Shown here one piece after another: positions 47,401-57,016 of a stretch of DNA of 64,000 nt. Source of the DNA: Apteryx mantelli (taxonomy: Eukaryota; Chordata; Aves; Apterygiformes; Apterygidae); NCBI RefSeq assembly GCF_036417845.1, contig NC_089991.1:10173001-10237000 (forward strand), read 5' to 3'. Under the pieces are notes generated by a model that saw nothing but the letters and a program-made list of their open reading frames with translations, did not search any database and was not told where the DNA came from. Within the stretch, counting starts at the first letter, position 1. Every line of letters begins with the position of its first letter. The position numbers and the translations under genes were made by a program.

Positions 47401-49589
47401 TAAGAATCTCAGTGGCAGATCACACCCTCCTCATGCCAGGTGCAGTACACCGTGCCAAGACGAATCCAGGCTGCGTGTGTGGTGCTCTCCATAAGCAATA
47501 AAAGGGTAGAATGACAGGCATTTAGAAAAGCTTCTTTGGCTCATGTCATGCTGCACTGTTCTTTTACCAGCAATTTTTGTATCGAAGTTTTTTTTTTCTT
47601 TTCTTTACAGAATCATTTGAAGAAATAATGTGTGAAAAAAATATATTACCTCCAGCAGTGATGTTATAATGGCTCTTGTGCTGACAGCCCTTTGGGAACA
47701 GTGGCAGCAGTGGGGTAAGTATATATGACATCTTTGTAGTGATAAAGAAACAAATAAATGTTCCCATTAACACTCCATCAGGTCAACAGCTATTCCAGAC
47801 CAACACGATGTTAGAAGAACCAGTTTGATTCATATCATCTAAGTCGCTTCTCTTGCAGCATATCTTCTGCAAGGCACGTAAAGCAGAGGTCCTGTGCTAA
47901 CCAGGTGGAGTCATTAAAGAATCAGTGAACTTTTTACAAGTTGCTTGAAATACCCTGGCCAGAACCCAGCTCCGGTTTTGTTGCCGTGTCTGTTTAACAG
48001 TTCCTTCATCACACCACGACAATGACTCTGTTTCAGGGCTGGAGGAAGTAGTTTCTCCATACATCGTTTGTAAGGCATTTTGGGAGGCTTCTGAATGCTT
48101 CCCAAGCCCTGCAGTGAGATCAGTGGGATGTGAGCCTTGCCATAACAGCCTGCTCGGGAAGCATGAACAGCGTTTGTGCATCACCCGTAATGACTGTGCA
48201 TGCATACGGAGCACAACCACACGTGCACAGCTGCTGCCGGTCAGGCGGGCTGACCTTGCTCCTATGCAAGTCGTGGGCAGTTACGCTTGAGTAAGGGCTA
48301 CAATGCCTAGCTCCCCATGCAATGCTAGGTAGCGAGCAATGCCTTTCAAAAGATTTTCTTTCGGGGGAAGTATTTAAGCACGTTTTAGCTCTGCTGAAAT
48401 GCAGGCTTCAAAATAGGTACAGAGTTTCCAATTAACACAGGAGAACTTGGAGATCCTAAAGAAAGTGATGCTTCCCCACCCATGTAGTGGGCACTATTTG
48501 GCTATCTCTTTACCAGAATTTTTATTACTTTTCCCCCCCAGGTCGGACCTTTTTGAGAGACTGTGTGAACAGCCCTCCCTGCGGGAACCAGTGCAGGAAG
48601 GTGGGAGGCCCAAGCTTAAGCCCTTGGTCTGCCTTGAGCCACAGAGATCCTGGTCAAAGGCAACAAGGAAATCCCCTGATCTGAATCAGGCAAAGCAGGG
48701 GCTTGAACTCTGAGTTTTCCAAAGCTCAGGAAAGTACATAAATAGGTGAATATCTCTTAGTATCTCAAAATTAATCGTAACCATTTTCGGCAAAATTTCC
48801 TTGGTCAAAGGTATGCCTCCAGCTGCTGACGTTAGTTCTACTTCTGCTGAAGTCAGGAGCCTCTCTGAGGTTAGCACGGACACCAGAAAAAATGGGCTTC
48901 AAAACGGGCGGCACAAGAAGAGCAGAAAAATCCTGAACAACCGGATCCTGGAAATGATGAACCTAGTGCTTGGCAACTCAGCAAGTTACTTCTGTCTCTT
49001 ATCACTCTCCTATTTGAAGGTTTTGGAGTAAACCCTTCAAAAGAGTTTGTGCAGCTTAAAAGTCTAAACCCCCAGTGTAAGGTCCTCAGAGTTTACACAA
49101 GCGTTTAAGAGAAGATACAGATTTCTGAGTCACTTAATACTTCTGATAATGTTCATGCTTGATTCAGCAAAGCGTGTGACAAGTTTAGTAGATGTTTAAA
49201 TCCATTCCATGTGCTATGCTTAAACTCATCCTCTCAGAGGGAAGGAGTGCTTGCTCCTGGGTTTCTCCCTTGCCTCTTGAATGGGAGATATGTGCTTACA
49301 TCTCCCTGAAGTCAACGGCAGTTGATTATATGTTTACATGCTTTGCTGAATTGCGTATGTAAAAATCATAGCAACATTTTGTGTGCTAAAATAATAACCA
49401 TAATCTGTACAGGGGTAATCACTGCCAGAATAAACAGATAAATACGAGCTAGCCTTAAATGCAGGGCAGGCTTGCGAGAGAGGAGTGGGAAGCTGCAGCT
49501 CCTCGCCTATAGCGTCGTGCAGTTTCCCCTGCCGTACTAAAGCAGCGGATTTTCCTTTAGTCTTAGGGATGGAGGTGGGGGCTCTTCTG
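44421..49589. other. RNF145-EBF1 intergenic sequence, middle part
   Basis: No gene was recognised. A moderately CpG-rich patch at about 45.05-46.30 kb contains a weak CTCF-like match at 46006-46019. Probable ancient repeat remnants lie near 46655-46700 ('gcactagtataaacca'), 47060-47130 and 48640-48720 ('gcaggggcttgaactctgag', resembling the tRNA-like end of a SINE), and 49290-49330 ('cctgaagtcaacggcag'). Their families cannot be set by eye. Confidence 0.5.
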
Positions 49590-49930
49590 TCCCTGTAGGT
49601 CCCCAGGAGGGTCTCGGGCCCGGGTGGGGCGGGAGGTTTGGGGGGCGGCAGCTGTGGAGCGGGGACGCGAGGGGCAGCTCCGTGGCGGAGCCGCGGCCGC
49701 GGCGGGGCCCAGTGCCCGGCGGGGGGAGGCGGCGCCGCCCGCGGCCGCCAGGTGGCGCCGTGGCCCCGCGGCGCGGCCGCGCCGGCGCCGGCGCCGGGAG
49801 GTGGCGCGACGGGGCGCCCGCCCGCAGCAGCCGCGGGGGTGCGGCGGGGTGTGGGGAGCGGCCGCTGCCTGCCCCCGGGCCCCGCCGAGCCCAGCCCCCC
49901 GCACCGGGCGTCTAGGCTCAGCCCCGAGGG
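49590..49930. promoter_or_regulatory. Isolated CpG island, candidate distal EBF1 promoter or insulator
   Basis: About 340 bases of very high GC and CpG density (NotI-like GCGGCCGC and (GCCGGC) runs) stand alone between AT-rich flanks, roughly 4.5 kb upstream of the probable EBF1 promoter. It contains a strong CTCF-like core at 49745-49758. A splice-donor-like AGG|GTAAAG follows at 50007-50008. Mouse Ebf1 has been described as having a distal and a proximal promoter. A homologous role here is possible but unproven. Open frames on both strands reflect the lack of AT-rich stops. Confidence 0.5.
49745..49758 (+). promoter_or_regulatory. CTCF-like binding motif
   Basis: CCGCCAGGTGGCGC matches the usual vertebrate CTCF core CCASYAGRKGGCRS at 13 of 14 positions; only the third base differs. 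It sits at the centre of an isolated CpG island between RNF145 and EBF1, a sensible place for a boundary. Confidence 0.45.
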
Positions 49931-52530
49931 GCGGGGGGAGGCAGCAGGAGGAAAAAGCTCCTGGACGGGATGTTTCCACCTGGGTCCCCCATGTCACGGC
50001 AGCCAGGGTAAAGCTTGGGTCCTGCCGGCCCTCGCTTGGGGGCAGATTCTGCCTGGTCCCACCCGGGCTCCTTCCTCTCGAACACGGCAAGCGGAGCGTT
50101 GTATCCCAGTCCTCAGTTCCCTGGGCCTTTCTCTCCCCTCCTCCCCCAAAGCCAGCCAGGCAGGAGGAATAAAACATCCTGAGCAGCTGAGCGGTGTCAT
50201 CACCTGCCAGGTTGGTTTAACCTACAGAAGCAAAGTCTTTGGATCAAAACAGGAGCCTGTTAGCTTGGAGAAAAATATGCATGAAAAGGGTCTTTGCTGC
50301 AGAGGATACAAGTGAAAGGTTCCTGATCCCCCTTGCTCCTTCCCCTCTGTGTTCACAGAAAGTGCAGGTACAAGCTCAGATCCCAAGTGCTCTGCTTTCT
50401 TCAGTCCCACCTTGAAATGAGATACCGGCTTTTCCCCTTCGCCCTGTCGGCTCAGGTCTCCCTTCTCCTGAGAAAGGCGGGGAGGAGCGTGGTCCCTCTT
50501 GGCTCTCCAGCTGTAAAGCTCAGGGAGGAAAGAGCTTTTCTCTCAGAAGTTCCCATTTCCAATTACTACTTCCCTTGCTTGGTGTATGGGGAGAGGGAAG
50601 CGAGGTCCGAACGTCCCTGCTGTGCCTGACTGCTCAGAGCAGAGGCAACAGGGACTGGCGGCAGAAGGAGGGAGTTGCCCTGGACAGACTCCAGGTCAGA
50701 GGCAAGAGGGGCCTTGGGCCCGCTTGGAAACTGCACCAGGGAAGGGGCCTTTCCTCATGCAGGACACTCCTGCGCTCTGGGACCTCTATTTCCAGCCACA
50801 CAGGGCTCTCATTTCAGTCCTACAAAGTGAGACCTCCTTCCTAGACCTCCTTGTTCAAAGGTGGCCTCAACAACCAGCCATTCCCTGGGGGCCCGTTTTC
50901 AGGACTAGGCCTCCCTGCAGCAAGTCAGGGCCAGGTCTTTTCTCCGTCTTTTCCTTCCAGTAGCATTTGGATTCCAGCATCGACCCATCCCTGCTATCTG
51001 CTAAGACCAGGGAGATTGCGACCACATTCCCTACCCCTCCCAATCCGATACATAAGCTGCTCTTCGTGGCTCTGCGAAGTAGCAGCTATTGGTTTGTGTC
51101 GCTGGGGTAAAACCCGCAGCTCAAATGTGCGGCTCTCGCTTGCTTTGGGAGTGAAGTGTTTACTTACCCCCCTTGGGAGAAAATTGCAGTCTCCAAGTCT
51201 GTGTGTGTTTTATTCTGCATTGTATATTGAGAGCATCTAACTTGTGATTGCAGGAAAGCCTCCGTGAAACGTGCCCGAGTTTTTCTGCAGCAAGAGAACG
51301 GTTAAGTGCAGAATTCCAGCCAGGCAAATGAAAACTCCCCCGTGGCATGCTGCAGAGTGTCCTCCAGCTAATTTTGCCATGCTAAGGAAAGGACAAATAC
51401 AGCTTTCCACATGAATACGCTCTGGTCTCATAACTGGCATGATACAGATACATGTTCAGGAGCAACTTTGCTGCAGTCAACGGAGCGAGGTGGGTTTAGA
51501 ACAGAGACCAGACCTGGATGATGTGGAGAAAGCGAGTGCTAAATGCAACTGGGAATTTTTTTTTTTTTTTTTTTAAGTCACAGTAGGTTATATTTGGCCT
51601 CTGCGGGGTGGATGGAGCGCAGAAGTCGGATCGCCTGCCACCAGCTCCTTTTTGCAAAGTTCTGACTTTCTCACCCCCTCCTCATTTCAGCTCTGTTTTT
51701 CTTCCACATTCCCTCTGGGGTGGGGGTGGGGGGTAGCCAGTATTTAACTCTTTCGTCCTTGCAGCAATTAGTTTGTGGCTTTGCAGCTATCTGTAAGCCC
51801 CAGGTGTGACATCTCCCTCAGTCCTGCTGTCACCCAGTGGGAACCTCCAGAAAGTTGCCTGTGTGTGAGGCACAGAGGAGCAGGGTGTGTGTGTGCATGC
51901 ATGTCTACAAGAGGAAGAAAGTAGCAGAGAACTTGTCATTTTTATTATTGTAGTGGCTGACTGTCCCTGTCCGGTGGAGGTGCCCTCAGACTGCTGGTGT
52001 GAGGCTGTTCAGCATCCAAGCATCCAAAGAAAAAGCATGGAAACAGTCCCCTGATTTCTTGGACAAATTTGAAGGGCAAAATCTGCCAAATGCTTGGTAT
52101 ATTGATTCAAATGCATTATTCCTCCCCCCGGCAGATCCCTGCCCTGGGAAAGGAGCAATCAGTGCAGGTGCAAATAGCTTTTAATTGCAAAATGTATCTC
52201 ACCATGGAGGCATTTAGGCTGGATATGATACAACTGATACAGCAGCAGCCTGAAGAAGACCAATAAGCCAGAGCACTGCAGGGGCAAAACTACTCCTATA
52301 CAATACATATGGCGTAGATATTCATGTATGGCTGTATGTCTGTGTTCTTCCACGTATCCCTAAGGTAGGACACAGTATGATTACGTGGAGATTCAAATAT
52401 CATCTGCAGGGAACGCGCAACATTTCTCTTTCTGTAACACAGTTCATATGTGAGAACACAGCATTTAGTTTGGATGTGAATGTTATGTGCGTGGACCCAT
52501 CTAAACCCGAGGATCTGGCACAGTTTCTCA
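49931..52530. other. Intergenic sequence between the two CpG islands
   Basis: No coding gene was recognised. It contains a T-run at 51557-51574, a G-rich tract at 51717-51733 (three runs of 4-6 G separated by single T), a GT-rich run near 51884-51898, and another 'gcagtcaacggag' remnant near 51474. Confidence 0.5.
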
Positions 52531-53711
52531 CTGCCGGTAAGGCGCTGGCATCTGGCCGTGTGCCGGCTTTTAAGCCGGAGCTATCTGGCCGCGGCTTAGA
52601 TGTGCACAGGTCGTGCGTATTCACACGGGTGCTGCACGCAAAGCGCGGCACAGGTGGCTGCAAGAGTCCTGCGGAGTTGCCGGAGTGCCTCGGATCGCCT
52701 GTAGAGCTGCACAGCGGTGCCTATAGGTGCTGGCCCTGGGGCTCTTCCCGGGGGCCGGCACCGGGGCGGCTGCGCGCTCGCTGCGGCGCTCCGCGTCCCT
52801 CCGTGGGGCTGTGCGCGGCCCCGGCTGGCGGCGGCCGGGGCGCAGCCGCCCTCCCCGCGGCCCGGCAGCGCCTGCCGCAGCCCGGCGGGGGCGGCGGCAG
52901 CGGCGCGCTCCGGGGATAGCCCGGGAGCCGGCGAGCGCCTCCCCGACGGGGCGTCCGGGCCGTCGGGGATGCGCCGGGTCTCGTCGCGGAAGCACGGATT
53001 TGAGCAGGCGGAACCTGCGCAGGGGCCCAGGAGGTCCCTTCCGCGGCGACACCCCGAGGCCCCCGCCGGCAGACAGAGCCCGGGGCGAAGGGGCGCGCAG
53101 AGCTGCGGCTCGGCGACGAAGCGAGAAGGGGGCAAGGGAGGTTTGCCCCCGCGGGCACCGACGTGACTCTGCAGCCGCGCCAGCAGGTCGGGACCCGCGG
53201 GGAGGTGCGGGCACCTTGCGGGCCCCCGCCCCGAGCCCCCCGGCCCAGCGCTGCCCCGGCCAGGGCAGAGGGTGCGGCGGCTTTTTTTATTTTTTCCTTC
53301 CCCAGTAGAAAAAAAAACGGAGTTTCTCCGTGAACTATCCTGTTCGGAAATTGTGCACTTTTCCCGCAAAACACCGCGCCGTGTCTGGGAAGGGGGCGGG
53401 GGGGGGACACCACTGGCTTTTAAGCAGGGATTTGCAGGCACCAAAGTTGGCGGGACGCGGCGCGGGGAGGTGCGCGGCCCGCTGCGCGCAGCGCGGCCCC
53501 CCACGCGCGTCCAGCGGCGTTTGCCGTGTAACGGCGCAAAAACCGAGGCGCCTGGAAGCAGCACCAACTTGTCCCGCACCGCAGCGCAGTGCCGGGCTCG
53601 GGCAGCCGCGGGGCTCCGGCTGTGCCCGGGCTGCGGCGGCGCCCGGCAGCACGTCGGGGCGGCCGCCGGGCAGCGGCCCCCCGAGGCCGGGGGAGGCCTC
53701 TGCCCCCCTCT

Positions 53712-54010
53712 CAATTAGGGCTTATCCCCGCCGGCTGCGGGGGTATAACGAAGTGATTAGCGCGGCGCCCTGTTAACGAGGGCCAGCCGCAGGCGCGCCG
53801 GGGGTCGGGGCAGCGAGCGGAACCGCGGGGCGCCGCTCGGGGAGGGCGGCTGTGCCCCCCCCCGCCCCCCCCCAATTAGCCGGGCAGGGATACCTGGCTA
53901 ATTGCGGCCGGGGCTCTCGGCGCTGCCCGGGCCGGCTCTCGGCGCGGCTCGCGGCTAATAGAGCTGTCGGCTCATTGATGAACAAAGCCGCGATCGTGTT
54001 TGTATTAATA
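53712..54010. promoter_or_regulatory. EBF1: Homeodomain/SOX-TCF/forkhead motif cluster upstream of EBF1
   Basis: AT-rich motifs stand out from a GC-rich background: CAATTAG at 53712 and 53873, CTAATTG at 53898, TGATGAACAAAG ending at 53987 (TCF/LEF or SOX type core), and TGTTTGTA at 53997-54004 (forkhead type) running into TATTAATAA. In sequence of this composition so many AT-rich cores are unlikely by chance, which suggests selection. Confidence 0.45.
53873..53904. promoter_or_regulatory. EBF1: Perfect 9-bp inverted repeat with homeodomain cores
   Basis: CAATTAGCC (53873-53881) and GGCTAATTG (53896-53904) are exact reverse complements separated by 14 bases. Each arm contains a TAATTG/CAATTA homeodomain core. 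The dyad is about 400 bp upstream of the likely transcription start. Confidence 0.6.
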
Positions 54011-54042
54011 ACCGCCCCCCGCCCCCCCGGGGCAACTTTCCC

Positions 54043-54078
54043 CCGGGCCGGGCCGGGCCGGGCCGAGCCGGGCCGGGC
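54043..54078. repeat. GGGCC pentamer tandem
   Basis: Seven tandem GGGCC-type units, one altered to GAGCC. The first four consecutive GGG runs have 2-base loops, so a G-quadruplex is possible. It lies immediately before the first octamer-like element. Confidence 0.8.
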
Positions 54079-54079
54079 T

Positions 54080-54098
54080 ATGCTAATGAGGGGGGCGT
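54080..54098 (+). promoter_or_regulatory. EBF1: Octamer-like element 1 of EBF1 promoter
   Basis: ATGCTAAT (a one-base variant of the octamer) is followed by GAGGGGGGCGT. The same arrangement recurs exactly 90 bases downstream with a perfect octamer. Confidence 0.5.
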
Positions 54099-54131
54099 TC
54101 CCGCGCCCCCGCGGCGCCGGCTCGCGGCCGC

Positions 54132-54138
54132 CCATTGG
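54132..54138 (-). promoter_or_regulatory. EBF1: CCAAT box (inverted)
   Basis: CCATTGG gives CCAAT on the complementary strand, between two octamer-like elements in the proximal CpG island. NF-Y type boxes in either orientation are common in TATA-less promoters. No TATA box is seen nearby. Confidence 0.5.
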
Positions 54139-54169
54139 CCGCGGCGCGGCGGGGGGAAGCGGTGACGCG

Positions 54170-54189
54170 ATGCAAATGAGGGGGCGTGG
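54170..54189 (+). promoter_or_regulatory. EBF1: Octamer element 2 of EBF1 promoter
   Basis: A perfect POU octamer ATGCAAAT (54170-54177) is followed by GAGGGGGCGTGG, whose end fits a GC/KLF-type box. It is preceded by a TGACGC half-site at 54163. POU2F1/POU2F2 binding would suit a B-lineage gene, but this is inference. Confidence 0.55.
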
Positions 54190-54420
54190 CGGCGGAGGCC
54201 CCGCCCCCCGGCGCCGGGGCTGCCGTGCTCGTGTTTGGCGGCGGGGACAGTCAAAGTGGCTCCCATAGGGAGAGACGGCGAGTCCGCCCCGGCGCTGGCG
54301 AGAGGGAGGGAGGGGGCGCGGGCAGAGGGAGCCCCAGGGTCTGCGGCCGCCCGTCCGCCCTCCCTGCCCGGCGTGTGCCCGGCTCCGGCTGCTCGCTTCC
54401 TGCGCCGCTGACGGAGGGAG

Positions 54421-54508
54421 GAGAGAGCGCTTCGGCTGGGAGAGAAGAAAAGAAAGAGAGAGAAAAGAAAGAAAGAAAGAAAAGAGAGAGGAGGGGGGGA
54501 AACTTGCC
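54421..54508. repeat. GA/GAAA-rich simple repeat
   Basis: Purine-only sequence made mainly of GA and GAAA units in the EBF1 5' UTR region. Length variation is likely. Confidence 0.85.
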
Positions 54509-54525
54509 TCTCTTGTCACTGGAAA

Positions 54526-54582
54526 ATGACACTTGATGTAGCAGAGCCTGCCGCAGCTCCCGTTCATCCTATTGTTTCTTAA
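54526..54582 (+). other. Upstream ORF in EBF1 5' UTR (18 codons)
   Basis: An ATG preceded by GGAAA opens 18 codons ending in TAA. An out-of-frame ATG immediately followed by TAG (54536-54541) is nested inside. Both precede the main start and could reduce its translation if the transcription start lies upstream. Confidence 0.45.
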
Positions 54583-54937
54583 ACTGCCATCAGAGATTTT
54601 TTTTTTTTTTTTTTGCCTGCTGCCATCCAAGGGGTGTCTTCATACAAAAGGGACTTCAAGTACTCCTCCGGCTTGTGAGCACTACAGCAGCCCCCAGCAG
54701 CCCCCCGCCAGCCCCTCCGCGCACCCAAACAAACTGCACACGCAGCAGCCAGCGGCAACAAAACCGGGCTCTGATTGCCTCTGGATTTTTTCTTTTCTTT
54801 TCTTTTCTTTTTTCTTTTAAATGTGCGTGCCTCTGTTTGCTCTCTCTGACTTGCTTTGATTCCAGAGATCAGCTGCAGAGAGAGAAAGAAAGAAAGAGAA
54901 AAAAAACATATAACAGTCCGCCTGGCGATTTTATCAC

Positions 54938-54960
54938 TTTTTTTTTTTTTTTTTTTTTTT
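54938..54960. repeat. T23 tract just upstream of the EBF1 start codon
   Basis: Twenty-three consecutive T end 38 bases before the ATG. Polymerase slippage makes the length uncertain. Confidence 0.85.
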
Positions 54961-54998
54961 GAGTAAAGAAGGAAGATTTGCGCTGTTGTTTCTGATTC

Positions 54999-55132
54999 AT
55001 GTTTGGGATTCAGGAAAGCATCCAGCGGAGTGGGAGCAGCATGAAGGAAGAGCCCCTCGGCGCGGGGATGAACGCGGTGCGGACGTGGATGCAGGGAGCC
55101 GGCGTCCTGGACGCCAGCACGGCCGCTCAGAG
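54999..55132 (+). CDS. EBF1: EBF1 coding exon 1: N terminus
   Basis: EBF1 (early B-cell factor 1, COE family) is a nuclear DNA-binding transcription factor that specifies the B lineage and also acts in adipocytes and neurons. The start codon at 54999 opens [20 protein letters not shown] and the exon runs to the split serine codon 45, ending before GTAGGC. The N-terminal sequence separates EBF1 from its paralogues EBF2, EBF3 and EBF4, which differ in this exon. Two residues differ from the human protein as I recall it: Ala at 22 and Ser at 40. The four visible exons give 137 of about 590 residues; the zinc-knuckle COE motif, IPT and helix-loop-helix parts lie beyond the window. Confidence 0.96.
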
Positions 55133-55488
55133 GTAGGCAGGCTCCGCGCCCGCTCCGCGCCGCGCCGCGCACGCCGCCGCCAGCGCTGCTCCCCCGGGCA
55201 GCGCCTTTCCCCCGGCACCAACAAAACGCCGGCTCTGGAGCGCTGCTAACAGCAGCGAGTTGCGCGTAGACGTCTGCAGTTAAATATTTATCCCAGTTGT
55301 CCCGTAGGAAGGACTTTTTTATTTAAAAAAATAAAATAAAGGAAGTAGTGAGTTTTGCTAGGTAGGAATAGGTGATTTTTTTTTTTTTTTAAATCTCGGT
55401 AGCCTCTTGTATTTACATGGAGGAAGGAGTTTTCAAAACTCTGTTCACTGCTGATTTAGGCTTATGATTCCCGAATGACACTTTCCTC

Positions 55489-55512
55489 CTCCGATAAGCA
55501 GCGAGTTTTGCA
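55489..55512 (+). repeat. GATA-containing direct repeat, copy 1
   Basis: The 24-bp segment contains CCGATAAGCAG followed by GAGTTTTGCA. It is repeated 97 bases downstream with one mismatch. The flanks are only weakly similar, so either an old local duplication was kept at its core or the site was selected twice. Confidence 0.7.
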
Positions 55513-55585
55513 CAGAGGTATCCAAAATTTATTTCTCTGCTTCTCCTTCTTATCCTCGTCAGAATCATCAGCCTCCCTCCTTCTT

Positions 55586-55609
55586 CTCCGATAAGCAGGG
55601 AGTTTTGCA
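55586..55609 (+). repeat. GATA-containing direct repeat, copy 2
   Basis: Matches 23 of 24 bases of the segment at 55489-55512; the only change is C to G after GATAAGCAG. Confidence 0.7.
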
Positions 55610-56423
55610 AAGCTTTCCCGAGGAGAAATTTAAATCGAGCCCTCTCTGTAAGACCACCGCCACTTCTCTTAGATTAAAAAAAAAATCTTTAAAATGGGAG
55701 GAGGATTTCGCGAAGCTGCACCCGGCCTCGCTTTCCCTCCTTCTCCCTTTCCTCTCCCCACGGAAAACTGATGCCGACTTTGCAGCCTGAGCCCGGGAGC
55801 AGGCATCAGCTAACAAGTTTCATGTTGACATCTTCTGGTGTATCCCACCTCATCCCGCACCCCTCCCTCCGGAGCCCTCTAAGGAAGGGAAAGTTCTGCA
55901 GGGACAACCCTGAAATATTTCGCGTTGGCTCCTCGGCTGCCTTCGCGCTGTTTACCACGACCCCGGTGAGGGGAGGAAAGCCTCGGAGGACTGAAACTGA
56001 AAGATAAAGCACAGGGGCGATGCGGTGACAGCTTCGAGCCGAGGCAGCGAAGTGGCAGGACGGCGCCGCTCCGCGGGGCGCGGCCGCCCGCCGCTCCCCG
56101 ACGTGCGGGGCAGCTGCGGGCGCCCGGGGCGCTGGCGGTGCCGGGCCGCCTCCCGGCCGGCCCAGCCCGGGGCTTGGGGGGCCGCTGCCCGGGGCGACAG
56201 GCACCGGGCGGGATGGGGTCGGGTTTGGGCAGCGCCGCCGGCTCCGCGGTGCCTCGACGTGACCGCGTTTGAGCACGCTTCTCCCCTCGCCCGAGCCCCG
56301 GGGCAGCTCGGGGGGCAGCTCGGGGGGCTGCTCGGCTCCGGGGAGCCCAGCGGGGTCCCGCCGGGCCCGGCCGCGCTGCCCGTGGAGGAAGGCATGGCCC
56401 CCGGGCCGGGCTGCAGGGCGTGA

Positions 56424-56952
<529 letters not shown>

Positions 56953-57016
56953 GAAGCCAACAGCGAAAAGACCAACAACGGGATCCACTACCGCCTGCAG
57001 CTGCTCTACAGCAACG
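56953..57016 (+). CDS. EBF1: EBF1 coding exon 3: DNA-binding domain
   Basis: A 64-base exon after TGAATGCAG and before GTAAGG. It encodes EANSEKTNNGIHYRLQLLYS, Asn, and the first base of a glycine codon. This is residues 98-118 plus a split codon of the COE DNA-binding domain. HYRLQLLYSNG distinguishes it from EBF3, where a lysine is expected in place of the arginine. Confidence 0.96.

Larger units (their letters stand above)
54280..54998 (+). other. EBF1: EBF1 5' UTR (5' end estimated)
   Basis: The sequence from about 54.28 kb to the start codon is the expected 5' UTR; the transcription start is an estimate. It contains a GA-rich tract at 54421-54508, T18 at 54597-54614, a (TTTTC)n run at about 54786-54818, a second GA tract near 54876-54906, and T23 at 54938-54960, only 38 bases before the ATG. 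Upstream ORFs at 54526-54582 and 54821-54859, and an ATG-TAG pair at 54536-54541, lie inside it. Confidence 0.6.

Noticed and set aside
49563..50315. Several 180-225-codon frames on both strands of the 49.6-kb island
   Set aside because: Low-complexity Gly/Ala/Arg/Pro products in overlapping frames; composition artefacts with no recognisable domain.
52596..53714. 372-codon open frame on the - strand
   Set aside because: It lies entirely in the EBF1 CpG island, where stop codons are rare. It overlaps several equally long frames on both strands, is made of Arg/Pro/Ala/Gly-rich filler, and resembles no family.
53773..54630. 285-codon open frame on the - strand over the EBF1 promoter
   Set aside because: Antisense to promoter and 5' UTR. 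The poly-Lys and Ser/Phe-rich stretches reflect the simple repeats there.
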